Of a DNA stretch of 64,000 nt, positions 51,923 through 60,441 are shown piece after piece. A program made the translations under genes and the position numbers. Below the pieces are notes generated by a model that saw nothing but the letters and a program-made list of their open reading frames with translations, ran no database searches and was not told the origin of the DNA. The stretch lies in the NCBI RefSeq assembly GCF_014524565.1, contig NZ_CP060139.1, forward strand, positions 1 through 64,000, given 5' to 3'. The first letter of the stretch is position 1. Every line of letters begins with the position of its first letter. This DNA comes from Croceimicrobium hydrocarbonivorans. Its GTDB lineage: Bacteria; Bacteroidota; Bacteroidia; Flavobacteriales; Schleiferiaceae.

Positions 51923-52508
51923 ATGCGGGTAAAAATTTATTTAGCTTGTATCTACTGATCAATTATTTTAACAGCATTACTCCCAAACCGTCTCCATTCA
52001 ATTTCAGTTAAAAGATGATCAGGGGATTTTAAGCTTCAAGCGTCTTTGCTCTGAATATCAGATTCGGGAATCTTCCAGAGCTACCGATTTAGGACCTTGC
52101 GACTTGACTAAAAAATATCGATCGGGTTATTATATTGATTCCATTCAATCGATTCGTATTGCGGCCACCATCGTTTACAATGATGTAAACTTTGACATTA
52201 TAAGGGATAGAGACACCATGCATATTTGCTGTCCTACTTGGGTGGCCACCCAACGAAATTTTTACTTAGGAATAGTGCCTTTTGAAGCTGGTTATTATCA
52301 AGTCTACGAAAATGAAATAGATAGCTTCAATTTAGCCAAGGGCCGTTGGGATTATTATGATCAATTAGTAAGCCAAGTAAAAGCCGATCAGGAAAATTAC
52401 AGCTCCTATCAAAGTCGATTTCCTTATCGCCAATTGATTAAGCTTCAGGCTTTGTATGGATTTCCCATCGGTTCCCTGGATAAAAAAGATATCACAGAAT
52501 TTAAATAG
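51923..52508 (+). pseudogene. Decayed exported-protein gene with stop and frameshift
   Basis: From the ATG at 51923 the frame reads like the start of a signal peptide (MRVKIYLACIY), meets a TGA at 51956-51958, and continues in the same frame as SIILTA. From about 51977 the sense passes to another frame, as if one T had been gained, and gives YSQTVSIQFQLKDDQG, LSFKRLC and so on without stop to 52508. The last 134 codons are open from a TTG at 52104 but lack any leader. Two lesions in one gene argue for a pseudogene. Its product was probably exported; the following TonB-C gene begins 5 nt later. Confidence 0.7.
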
Positions 52509-52513
52509 TAAAA

Positions 52514-53431
52514 ATGCTCAAAGCCGAAATCAAAGAAGCCTGTCCGGCAGATTGGAATAAAATGAAAATTGGAGTCCACTCCCGATTTTGTGAAAGTTGT
52601 GCTAAGAATGTGATAGACTTTAGTGCTAGCAGCCGAGTCGAAATTCTATCCTATTTATTAGAACATCGTGGGGAGCAAGTATGCGGAAGGATGAAGCGCT
52701 CCGAAGTAGATTTTAGCTACGATGATATCATGGTGACCATTCAGGCCCTGAGCCAAAAACCTCAACACCGCAATAAAGCCTTTTATTTTTTGGCCTTAGC
52801 GAGTTTATACCTCGCTTCCTGTGATGAGCCTAATGACCCTGATAGGAATAGCAGCTATTACAGCCCCAGAACACTGAAAATGGCATCAGATTCCATCCCG
52901 ATAGAAGTGCAAATTAATGCCGATAGCCTAAAGCCTAATTCAGCCGAAGTAAAAACAGATTGTCACTTAGATACTCATCACCAAATTGAAAATGCGGATA
53001 GCTTGCCAATTGAAATTAGTTCGGGCCTGGTAACATTAGGTGATATTAATCTTCCTCTCAAGGAATCCGGAGAAGGAGACTCTTTAGCAAATCCCGACTC
53101 CTGGCAAAGCTACGACTACCATCAAGTTGAAGTACAACCCGAATTTCCAGGGGGAATAGATAGTCTGATGGCTTTTCTGAGAAAAGAGGTGGAATACCCC
53201 CAAATAATGGTCAAGGAAAAGATAGAAGGCAAGGTATATGTGCAGATAGTTATTAGCAAAGAGGGAAAGGTTACTAGTCCTGAAATAGTTCGGAATGGCA
53301 CTGGATACACGGCTGCAGAAGAAGCTGTCCTGAAAGCTTTAGTTAAAATGCCTCTGTGGAAAGTCGGTCAAATAGAAGGTAAAGCCGTTAATAGCCGCAT
53401 GATTATCCCCGTAAGCTTCCGTTTAGATTAG
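52514..53431 (+). CDS. TonB C-terminal domain protein with N-terminal Cys-rich domain
   Basis: A 305-residue protein. The first 60 residues carry a cysteine pattern (CPADW, then FCESCAKNVIDF and VCGRM), a module common at the cytoplasmic N-terminus of Bacteroidota envelope proteins. A membrane segment (AFYFLALASLYLASC) follows, then a low-complexity linker. The last 95 residues are a TonB_C domain (PEFPGGIDSLMAFLRKEVEYP, IEGKVYVQIVISKEGKV, AVNSRMIIPVSFRL). TonB-C domains contact outer-membrane receptors. No ExbBD genes are nearby, so this may be a stand-alone energiser or a structural homologue. Confidence 0.82.
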   Translation: MLKAEIKEACPADWNKMKIGVHSRFCESCAKNVIDFSASSRVEILSYLLEHRGEQVCGRMKRSEVDFSYDDIMVTIQALSQKPQHRNKAFYFLALASLYLASCDEPNDPDRNSSYYSPRTLKMASDSIPIEVQINADSLKPNSAEVKTDCHLDTHHQIENADSLPIEISSGLVTLGDINLPLKESGEGDSLANPDSWQSYDYHQVEVQPEFPGGIDSLMAFLRKEVEYPQIMVKEKIEGKVYVQIVISKEGKVTSPEIVRNGTGYTAAEEAVLKALVKMPLWKVGQIEGKAVNSRMIIPVSFRLD

Positions 53432-53523
53432 TGAATTAAATTGTTAAAAACCAAGTATTAAAATTCAAGCTTAGAACTTTTAATACAGTATTTTGCTCGC
53501 TTGAAATCCCTTATCCCATAAAC

Positions 53524-54297
53524 ATGAAAAGAATAAGTATTCTAGCGAGTGCATTAATGCTTTGGGCCACTTCTGCACAGGCCACCATTGTGTACAACAA
53601 CTTCAACCCCGATCATACCATGACCTTGAGTGATGGTACTCTTTCCTTTGACCTGGATGGGGACATGAATGATGATATCACTTTTGCGATATCCGGCACT
53701 GGTGCTTCAAACTATGTTTTGAGCGTTAGCGGTCCTAAATTGCAGTTTGTGGTGGATCAAATTGCCAATCCAAGTTATACTGAAAGCCTTTTTATCGGAA
53801 AAGAGGTACATAGTGGTAAAAAATGGACTGCAAACCATGTGCGCATTGCCTCTTCTAGCAATAAAGACATTGCAGGTAATCCCGAGTTCTTCATGGGGAT
53901 CCGTTTTGTTTCTGGCTCTAATTACTTCTATGGTTGGGCCTTACTGGAATTGAAATCCAATTTGGACTTGGTAATTAAAAGCGTTGCCTTCGACAATAGC
54001 CTTAATAAATCTATTGTGGTTGGAAATACAGGTGCTGTTTTACTATCGGAGAAAGAAGTTCAGGAAATTAATTGGAGCATTTACCCTACCGTAGTGGATC
54101 ATGATTTTTCTATCGAAGCATCTGAAGAATTAAGCAGCTTGGAAATCTGGAATACCGCCGGTACCCTGCTTAAGCAAGAAGAAATTAATGCAATGGAAGC
54201 TCGTATCGATATCACCGATTTACCCAAAGGCGTGTATTTTATTAAAGTACGTAGCCTTAAAGGTGTGCTTTTAGAGAATCGCCTAATTAAGCAGTAA
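53524..54297 (+). CDS. Small T9SS-exported protein
   Basis: A 257-residue protein with a signal peptide (ISILASALMLWATSAQA) and a C-terminal T9SS domain (WSIYPTVVDHDFSIEA, IWNTAGTLLKQEEI, ITDLPKGVYFIKVRS, NRLIKQ). The mature part includes DLDGDMNDDITFA, a possible calcium-binding loop, and FFMGIRFVSGSNYFYGWALL. It is likely secreted to the cell surface; function unknown. A good terminator follows. Confidence 0.8.
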   Translation: MKRISILASALMLWATSAQATIVYNNFNPDHTMTLSDGTLSFDLDGDMNDDITFAISGTGASNYVLSVSGPKLQFVVDQIANPSYTESLFIGKEVHSGKKWTANHVRIASSSNKDIAGNPEFFMGIRFVSGSNYFYGWALLELKSNLDLVIKSVAFDNSLNKSIVVGNTGAVLLSEKEVQEINWSIYPTVVDHDFSIEASEELSSLEIWNTAGTLLKQEEINAMEARIDITDLPKGVYFIKVRSLKGVLLENRLIKQ

Positions 54298-54310
54298 AAG
54301 CCTTAAAAAG

Positions 54311-54342
54311 AAAACCACTGTGCTATAACAGTGGTTTTTTAT
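54311..54342 (+). terminator. Hairpin terminator
   Basis: AAAACCACTG pairs with CAGTGGTTTT across an eight-base loop and is followed by further T. It marks the end of the T9SS-cargo transcript. Confidence 0.9.
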
Positions 54343-54381
54343 TTGCCTATTCAATGTTTAAACATTAATTTAGCCAATGCA

Positions 54382-55263
54382 ATGGATCGCAAAAAATTTT
54401 TACGTTTAGCTGCCCTCGGGGCCTTAAGTCCAAGCTTTATGAGTTTACAGGAACTGTATCAACATAGTCGCAGTTTGCCGGAGCAAGAAGCACTGCCAGT
54501 TTTATTTCTCGGTCATGGTAATCCCATGAACGCCATCGAAGAAAATGAATTTGTGGAAGGCTTTCGTAAAACGGCCTTGCAACTTCCTACCCCCCGAGCG
54601 GTAATCTGCATCTCTGCCCATTGGGAAACACAGGGCACGCGCATTACCGCCATGCCACAGCCCAAAACCATTCACGATTTTGGAGGCTTTCCACGAGCAT
54701 TATTTGAAGTCGATTACCCAGCACCTGGCGATCCTAAATTAGCCCAGGAACTCAAAGACCTCATTAAAGAACCTGAAATCCTATTGGACCATGAATGGGG
54801 TTTAGATCATGGTGCCTGGTCGGTAATTAAACACCTCTACCCTAATGCCAATATTCCGGTTTTACAATTGAGTATCGATTATAGCAAGGGACCACAATAT
54901 CACTATGATTTAGCCAGAGCATTGTCTGTATTACGTCGTAAAGGAGTTCTGTTTATTGGTTCCGGTAATATGGTGCACAATCTACGTTTAACGGATTGGC
55001 GTCGACTGAATGATAATTTTGGTTTCGACTGGGCCCTAGAAGCGCAATCCAAAATGCGCAATTTCTTGGAGCAATGTGATGATCGTTCTTTAATCGATTT
55101 CCGTAAACAAGGTCAGGCATTTGATTTAGCCATCCCCAGTACCGAACATTATATTCCCCTACTCTATAGCTTAGGATTAAGAGATAAGAAGGAGAACCTC
55201 CGCATCTTTAATGATGAGCCGGTAGGAGGTGCTTTAACCATGACCTCTGTTCAATACGGTTAA
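54382..55263 (+). CDS. LigB/DODA-type extradiol dioxygenase (YgiD family)
   Basis: A 293-residue protein from the ATG at 54382. The 4,5-DOPA dioxygenase-like fold is seen in FLGHGNPMNAI, ICISAHWETQG, the histidine-containing DHEWGLDHGAWSVI, SGNMVHNLR and the late STEHYIPLLYSLG; several of these histidines should bind zinc/iron. Ring-opening of catechols is the family reaction. An N-terminal extension (MDRKKFLRLAALGALSP) resembles a Tat leader with R-K in place of R-R. The frame is open further upstream but has no leader there. It lies 5' of VOC, YCII and sigma genes of the same orientation. Confidence 0.9.
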   Translation: MDRKKFLRLAALGALSPSFMSLQELYQHSRSLPEQEALPVLFLGHGNPMNAIEENEFVEGFRKTALQLPTPRAVICISAHWETQGTRITAMPQPKTIHDFGGFPRALFEVDYPAPGDPKLAQELKDLIKEPEILLDHEWGLDHGAWSVIKHLYPNANIPVLQLSIDYSKGPQYHYDLARALSVLRRKGVLFIGSGNMVHNLRLTDWRRLNDNFGFDWALEAQSKMRNFLEQCDDRSLIDFRKQGQAFDLAIPSTEHYIPLLYSLGLRDKKENLRIFNDEPVGGALTMTSVQYG

Positions 55264-55340
55264 TTTTTTTCGGGGGATTTGTCCCCTTCTCCAAAAACAG
55301 CTTCGTCTTAAGGGCAAATGTTTAATTAAAAGCTCTTAAA

Positions 55341-55712
55341 ATGAAGCATGCAATCAATTGGTTCGAAATCCCGGTATTGGATTTAAACCGTGCTCAGAAA
55401 TTTTACGAAAGCCTAATGGATGGCCCCATGCACAATATGGACATGGGGGAAAGTAAAATGGCCATTTTCCCTTCAGATTGGATGGAAGGCGCTGTGGGTG
55501 GTTCCATTTTCCATGGCGAAGGTATTGAGCCTTCTACCAAAGGCACCACCGTTTATCTCAATGGTGGAGAAGATCTCTCTCCTTATTTGGCTCGGGTAGA
55601 ATCTGCCGGAGGTCAAATCATTCTCCCCAAAACTGCTATCGGTGAAAGTGGCTATATCGCCCTGTTTATCGATACCGAAGGCAATCGCGTAGGACTGCAT
55701 TCTCCGCAATAA
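55341..55712 (+). CDS. VOC-family protein (glyoxalase/bleomycin-resistance-like)
   Basis: A 123-residue single VOC domain: NWFEIPVLDLNRAQKFYESLM at the start, TTVYLNGGEDLSPYLARVESAGGQII, and the C-terminal IALFIDTEGNRVGLHSP with a metal-type glutamate. VOC proteins bind metals and catalyse isomerisations or ring cleavages, or bind small molecules. A specific reaction cannot be named. It sits in a same-strand string of dioxygenase, VOC, YCII and ECF sigma genes; VOC and YCII genes commonly accompany ECF sigma factors of this type. Confidence 0.88.
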   Translation: MKHAINWFEIPVLDLNRAQKFYESLMDGPMHNMDMGESKMAIFPSDWMEGAVGGSIFHGEGIEPSTKGTTVYLNGGEDLSPYLARVESAGGQIILPKTAIGESGYIALFIDTEGNRVGLHSPQ

Positions 55713-55776
55713 TTGCGGCATATCCCTTTACATTATTAGTACATTTAGAAACCCTCATCACTAACAATTTTTTACA

Positions 55777-56130
55777 ATGAAAGAATTTATGTTACTCTTC
55801 GTAGGTGCTGATTACGAAGAACTAGGCTTATCGCCAGAAGAACTGCAAACTCGCATGGGCAAATGGTTTGCCTGGGGCGATAAAATGGACAAACAAGGTA
55901 TTCTCCGTGGTGGTGATGCCCTTTATGCGCATGGCAAAAGAGTGACCGGAGCCCAACGTATTGTGAGCGATGGCCCTTTTGTAGAAAGCAAAGAATTAAT
56001 TGGTGGATATTATAAGATTGCCGTTGAAAATTATGAAGCCGCTATTGAAGTCGCCCAGGATTACCCGGACTTCGATTTAAATGGTGTAGTGGAAATTCGC
56101 GAAGTGGTAAATTTTGACCAGCAACAATAA
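55777..56130 (+). CDS. YCII-related domain protein
   Basis: A 117-residue protein with YCII/DGPF-type text: LFVGADYEELGLSPEELQTRMGKWFAWGDKM, IVSDGPFVESKELIGGYYKIAVENYEAAIEVAQDYP. These small proteins are thought to be enzymes or partners of ECF42 sigma factors. The sigma gene starts within its last 17 nt, confirming the usual pairing. Confidence 0.92.
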   Translation: MKEFMLLFVGADYEELGLSPEELQTRMGKWFAWGDKMDKQGILRGGDALYAHGKRVTGAQRIVSDGPFVESKELIGGYYKIAVENYEAAIEVAQDYPDFDLNGVVEIREVVNFDQQQ

Positions 56131-57367
56131 GTCAGAACCGATAGTAGACCATCTTTTCCGTCATCAGTACGGAAAGATGGTCGCTATTTTAGCCCGCATT
56201 TTTGGCTTAGAGCATCTCGATTTAATTGAAGATGCCATTCAGGATACCTTCTTAAAAGCCTCCCTGCAATGGCGGGAGAAACAACCGGAAAAGCCTGAAG
56301 CCTGGCTTACCCAAGCCGCAAAAAATCGGGTGCTTGATTTATTGCGACAAATTCAAGCACGACAGAAACGAGAAGCGGCCTTTCCACATGCCTCTTCGGC
56401 CCTCGAAATCAATGAGCAATTTCTCGATCCGGAGATTGATGATGCTCAATTGCGAATGATCTTCGTGGCCTGCCATCCCGCCCTTTCCAGCAGCGAGCAA
56501 ATTGCCTTTGCCCTAAAAGCGATCTCGGGTTTCTCCGGTAAAGAAATTGCCAGTGCCCTGATGCAAAAGGAAGACAGCATCAAGAAACGTTTACAAAGGG
56601 CACGGAAGAAAATTCAAGATGAAGGCATCGCCATGCATTTTCCTGAGCCTGATGAGATGGAATCTCGCATGCAAGCGGTGATGCAAATCATCTATCTCAT
56701 TTTTAATGAAGGCTTCCATTCTAATAAACCTGACAGCCTGGTGGATAAGGAGCTTTGTGGGGAAGCCTTGCGTCTTTGCAAATTACTGCTTAGCAGAAAA
56801 ACATTCCGTAGTGGAAGTCTCTATGCCTTGTTCGCTTTACTCTGCTATAATGCCGCTCGTTTAGATGCCAAAGTAAGCGATGATGAGGTTTTGGATCTTA
56901 AACAACAGGATCGCCAAAAATGGTACGCTCCTCTCATAGACCTAGGGCATGATGCATTGTATCGCAGTCTCTATGATTTTAAGGATCGCTCCGCCTATCA
57001 TTTTGGAGCCCTCATTGCCTCTGAGCACATCCGAGCCGCTAATTTTGAAAGCACCAATTGGCCGCAAATCTTGAACTATTATCAAGAGATGTATCAATAC
57101 CTACCTTCGGCCTCCATCCCACTTTCAAAGGCTATTATCTATCTGCAAATCCAAGAAGCCCATCAGGCGAAAGCCGAATTGGAAGCCATAGAAATCAAAG
57201 ACTTGGAGCAGCGTAGCTATCTCTATTATGCCACCTGGGCCGAATTGCATTTGATGGAAAACCATGCTGATAAGGCTACTAAAATGTTGAAAATTGCAAT
57301 AGAACATTGTAGTAATAAATTGGAAGAAGACTATTTGAAAAAGAAGCTTGCCAGCATCATAACCTAG
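56114..57367 (+). CDS. ECF sigma factor with C-terminal TPR-like domain (ECF42 type)
   Basis: A 417-residue sigma-70-family protein from a TTG start that overlaps the YCII gene. The sigma-2 region (HLDLIEDAIQDTFLKASLQW, KPEAWLTQAAKNRVLDLLR) and sigma-4 region (FALKAISGFSGKEIASALMQKEDSIKKRLQRARKKI) are clear. A long helical, TPR-like C-terminal domain (about 190-417) follows, with YLIFNEGFHSNKPDSLVDKELCGEALRL. This is the DUF6596/ECF42 pattern, in which no separate anti-sigma factor is needed. It likely controls the YCII gene and perhaps the neighbouring VOC gene. Confidence 0.92.
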   Translation: MTSNNKSEPIVDHLFRHQYGKMVAILARIFGLEHLDLIEDAIQDTFLKASLQWREKQPEKPEAWLTQAAKNRVLDLLRQIQARQKREAAFPHASSALEINEQFLDPEIDDAQLRMIFVACHPALSSSEQIAFALKAISGFSGKEIASALMQKEDSIKKRLQRARKKIQDEGIAMHFPEPDEMESRMQAVMQIIYLIFNEGFHSNKPDSLVDKELCGEALRLCKLLLSRKTFRSGSLYALFALLCYNAARLDAKVSDDEVLDLKQQDRQKWYAPLIDLGHDALYRSLYDFKDRSAYHFGALIASEHIRAANFESTNWPQILNYYQEMYQYLPSASIPLSKAIIYLQIQEAHQAKAELEAIEIKDLEQRSYLYYATWAELHLMENHADKATKMLKIAIEHCSNKLEEDYLKKKLASIIT

Positions 57368-57491
57368 ATCGCATAATTTCCATTAATCACCTAAAATTTA
57401 GCTTTCATAAACAAGGCTTTAGAATCGTAATTTTTAAGGCTAAAATTTGTACTTTAGTGGAGGATTTGGAGGGGGCTCTAAGTCCAAACAA

Positions 57492-57764
57492 ATGAAAAGT
57501 CATCGCAATATCGGTCGCACTGACCGTCGTATCCGTTTTCCTTTCTCCTTCCTAATCTTGGTCTTAGGCCTTTGGCTCTTTAATGGGGCCTCGGGTGATC
57601 CTTTAGGATTAAGTATCAGTATTTTTTCCGGCATTATTATGATTACGGCCCTAGCTGCCTACTGCCCGGTATTACACCTTTTACGCTTGCACAGTTTTAG
57701 TGAAGAAGAGTTAAAAATTTACGGACATCCTTACCACGATAAGCGTCAAATCTTGGAGGCTTAA
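57492..57764 (+). CDS. DUF2892-type small membrane protein
   Basis: A 90-residue protein from the ATG at 57492 (MKSHRNIGRTDRRIRF): an N-terminal basic stretch ending in DRRIRF, two membrane helices (FSFLILVLGLWLFNG and ISIFSGIIMITALAAYCPVLHLL), and a charged tail. This is the DUF2892/YgaP-like inner-membrane design, often fused or adjacent to rhodanese domains, but no rhodanese is near here. The frame extends 15 codons upstream, but without family likeness. Function unknown. Confidence 0.78.
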   Translation: MKSHRNIGRTDRRIRFPFSFLILVLGLWLFNGASGDPLGLSISIFSGIIMITALAAYCPVLHLLRLHSFSEEELKIYGHPYHDKRQILEA

Positions 57765-57803
57765 TTCAAGACAATGGGATTTTGAATTTCTCGTTTTAGC
57801 TAA

Positions 57804-58385
57804 ATGCTAAACCGATTTTTAATTCTCCTAGTCCTTTTCAGCCCGCTCGCTCAAGCCCAAAGCAATTGGGCCCAGCAATTGTCTAAAGCGGCTTTGGAAC
57901 TCACCAAAGACGATGTGATTTACGATCCATCCTATTTTTGAATCCCCTATCCCAATGGCGATGTACCAGCCGATCGAGGGGTTTGTACTGATGTGGTTAT
58001 TCGTGCCTATCGGAAATTGGGCGTAGATCTCCAACAATTAGTACATGAGGATATGAAAGCCAATTTTAAGCTCTATCCTCAGAATTGGCAATTGAAAGGC
58101 CCGGACTCTAATATCGATCATAGACGGGTTCCCAATTTGATGAAGTTCTTCAGTCGCAAGGGACAGACTTTGAGTCTCTCAAAGTCGCCAAAAGATTATA
58201 AAGCCGGAGATATTGTTTGTTGGGATTTAGGTAGTGGTATTCTTCATATCGGCTTGGTTGTAGATCGCCTTTCGGCGGATGGCATTCCAATGATTGTGCA
58301 CAATATTGGCTCTGGTCAGGTTTTAGCCGATTGCTTATTCCAGTTTAAAATTATTGGTCATTATCGATACCCTCCTAAGAATTAA
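57804..58385 (+). pseudogene. DUF1287 gene interrupted by an in-frame TGA
   Basis: From the ATG at 57804 the frame encodes a signal peptide (NRFLILLVLFSPLAQAQ) and the start of a DUF1287 domain (KDDVIYDPSYF), hits TGA at 57939-57941 (codon 46), and then continues without any shift as IPYPNGDVPADRGVCTDVVIRAYR. The remainder is intact to 58385, with the family's NIDHRRVPNLMKFF and AGDIVCWDLG. One substitution from CGA (Arg) or TGG (Trp) would explain it. DUF1287 is a NlpC/P60-like, probably cell-wall-related hydrolase fold. A short protein could start at 57993, without a leader. Confidence 0.78.
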
Positions 58386-58433
58386 AGGCTTCTCGAGCCT
58401 AAAAAGATGTAAATTAGGGCAAATCTGTCCCTA

Positions 58434-59339
58434 ATGAAGAAAATCTACTTTTTTGCCCTGATCCTACTTTTAGGTCCTGGTCTTTCTGCTCAATACTATC
58501 GTCAATATTTCCATGGTGCTGATACCTCTGTCTATAATTCAGTCTTTGCCATAATTGACAGCAATAGTAGTTGGCAGATTGGCGCCCCTTCTAAAAACTT
58601 TTTTCAGCAGGCCGCCACACAGCCCAATGCTATTGTTACGGACACGCTCAACTCCTATCCTATTAATGATAGCTCTACCTTTTATTTCAAAGTTCCCATT
58701 TGGGCACCGGTAGGAATTCTGGCCATAGAATGGATGCAAGCACTTGATTTCGAAGACAGTATTGACGGGGGAATCCTAGAATTTCGCTATACCGATACCT
58801 CCGCTTGGGAAAGTGCCTTTAACAATCCTTATGTCTATAATTTCTTTGGTTTTGATAACTCCAATGTAGCAACACTGCCCAATGGTGAGCTGGCCTTTAC
58901 CGGTACTCGAGACATGCATAATGTTTGGCTTTGCCTAGATATGAGCTGGCTTTCACAGTTTAGTACCGATACAATTGAAGTGCGATACCGAATTCTTAGT
59001 GACTCGGTGGATACTCAGCAAGATGGCTGGTTACTCGATAATTTCAATGTGCATATAACTGGCATTCACACCATAAATGAGGTAGACCAAGGAGAATTTA
59101 TGACCGCCAGTCCTAATCCCACCGTGGGCCCAATTAAGCTTAATGCGCGTAAAACCGGCCAGGTGCAATATATTGAATCCATTGAATTGCTAGATCTCTC
59201 AGGTAAAGTGGTGCAAAGCTGGTCTAAAAGCCCCACTAAATTTGATATTGATATTTCCGGACAAAAAGCCGGGGTCTATATCTTAAGAGTGAAGAGCAAT
59301 ATCAAGAAAGAAGAGTTCCGTATAATGCTGCAGCCTTGA
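58434..59339 (+). CDS. T9SS-exported protein preceding a MauG-like peroxidase
   Basis: A 301-residue secreted protein with a signal peptide (IYFFALILLLGPGLSAQ). The body has jelly-roll-like beta text (VGILAIEWMQALDFEDS, GGILEFRYTD, DGWLLDNFNVHITG), and a T9SS sorting domain ends the protein (TASPNPTVGPIKL, LDLSGKVVQSW, ISGQKAGVYILRVKS, IMLQP). It probably acts at the surface, perhaps as a binding protein. Its stop overlaps the TTG start of the peroxidase gene (TTGA), so they are translated together. Confidence 0.82.
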   Translation: MKKIYFFALILLLGPGLSAQYYRQYFHGADTSVYNSVFAIIDSNSSWQIGAPSKNFFQQAATQPNAIVTDTLNSYPINDSSTFYFKVPIWAPVGILAIEWMQALDFEDSIDGGILEFRYTDTSAWESAFNNPYVYNFFGFDNSNVATLPNGELAFTGTRDMHNVWLCLDMSWLSQFSTDTIEVRYRILSDSVDTQQDGWLLDNFNVHITGIHTINEVDQGEFMTASPNPTVGPIKLNARKTGQVQYIESIELLDLSGKVVQSWSKSPTKFDIDISGQKAGVYILRVKSNIKKEEFRIMLQP

Positions 59340-60397
59340 TTAAAAGTCTGAGAATTGTTCTTGGCCTTTTGCTGCTTGCTCTTTTTGCCTTTAAGGCAGA
59401 TCGGTCACCCAGCGAAAACTGGCCCATACCTCAATTGTTTTTTTTCCCTCCCTTACCGGCCGACTTTAAAACACCTAGCACAGCACAGGTTGAATTAGGC
59501 CGGTACCTGTTTTACGATCCCATTCTTAGTGCCAATGGAAAAATTTCATGCGCCCATTGCCATCAACAAGAATATGCCTTTGCTGACGGCAATAAGCGTT
59601 TTAGCCGTGGTGTTTCAGGCAGGGAATTGAATCGCAATACCCCTGGCCTTTTTAATCTGGTTTGGCAACAAAGCTTCTTTTGGGATGGTAGAGCAAGCAG
59701 TTTGCAAGAGCAAGCCTTTTTTCCGGTACGCCACAGCTTGGAAATGAACCTTAACTGGCCGGAAGCCGAAAACAGAATCCGCCAATCGGAATTTTACCCT
59801 GCTCTATTCGAGAAGGCCTATCCTGGGAAGGAAATCGACAGCAGTTTAATTTGCCAAGCCTTAGCTGATTTTCAATCCATCCTCTTCTCTCAAGATTCAA
59901 AATACGATCGGGTATTGCGAGGTGAAGATCATTTTACTGCTCTGGAGTATCAAGGCTATACCTTAGCTAATTTGCAGGATAAGGGCGACTGCATGCAGTG
60001 TCATATTACCGATGCTCATGCCTTGGGTACTAGCGGTGATTTTAGTAATAATGGTCTGGATTCGGCTCGAAGGCCGATGGATTATGTCGATAAAGGTCAA
60101 ATCGAATTTCGCGGTCAGGATCGGAATGGCTGGTTTAAAATTCCCTCTCTTCGCAATGTAGCTCTTACTGCTCCCTATATGCATGATGGCCGTTTTAAGA
60201 CTTTAGAAGAAGTCATTGACTTTTATAGTGAAGGTTTAGCAAGACCCTACAATGTAGATTCCAAACTGCAACATGCCCATAAAGGTGGTGTGCACTTAAG
60301 TGATCCGGAGAAAAAAGCGCTCATAGCCTTCCTCCATACCTTAACTGATAGTGTATTTATTAAGAACCCCGCCTTTGCTAATCCCTTTTCGAATTAA
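59336..60397 (+). CDS. MauG/cytochrome-c-peroxidase family dihaem protein
   Basis: A 353-residue dihaem protein from a TTG start. A leader (IVLGLLLLALFAF) precedes two c-haem sites, C72-x-x-C75-H76 (CAHCH) and C219-x-x-C222-H223 (CMQCH). The family segments FFWDGRASSLQEQAFFPV, FKIPSLRNVALTAPYMHDGRF and LEEVIDFYSEG are present. Members reduce hydrogen peroxide or oxidise protein residues in the periplasm. Overlap with a T9SS-cargo gene suggests a functional or at least translational link. Substrate unknown. Confidence 0.92.
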   Translation: MIKSLRIVLGLLLLALFAFKADRSPSENWPIPQLFFFPPLPADFKTPSTAQVELGRYLFYDPILSANGKISCAHCHQQEYAFADGNKRFSRGVSGRELNRNTPGLFNLVWQQSFFWDGRASSLQEQAFFPVRHSLEMNLNWPEAENRIRQSEFYPALFEKAYPGKEIDSSLICQALADFQSILFSQDSKYDRVLRGEDHFTALEYQGYTLANLQDKGDCMQCHITDAHALGTSGDFSNNGLDSARRPMDYVDKGQIEFRGQDRNGWFKIPSLRNVALTAPYMHDGRFKTLEEVIDFYSEGLARPYNVDSKLQHAHKGGVHLSDPEKKALIAFLHTLTDSVFIKNPAFANPFSN

Positions 60398-60441
60398 GGG
60401 AATTGCTTAGCTTTCGCTGATTAAACCCTCTCCCTAAGTAT

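Noticed and set aside
47986-57941. Recoding or reassignment of stop codons (TGA as sense)
   Set aside because: The three interrupted frames use TAA, TGA and TGA-plus-frameshift, while many intact genes here end normally in TGA. Independent decay or sequencing errors explain them better.
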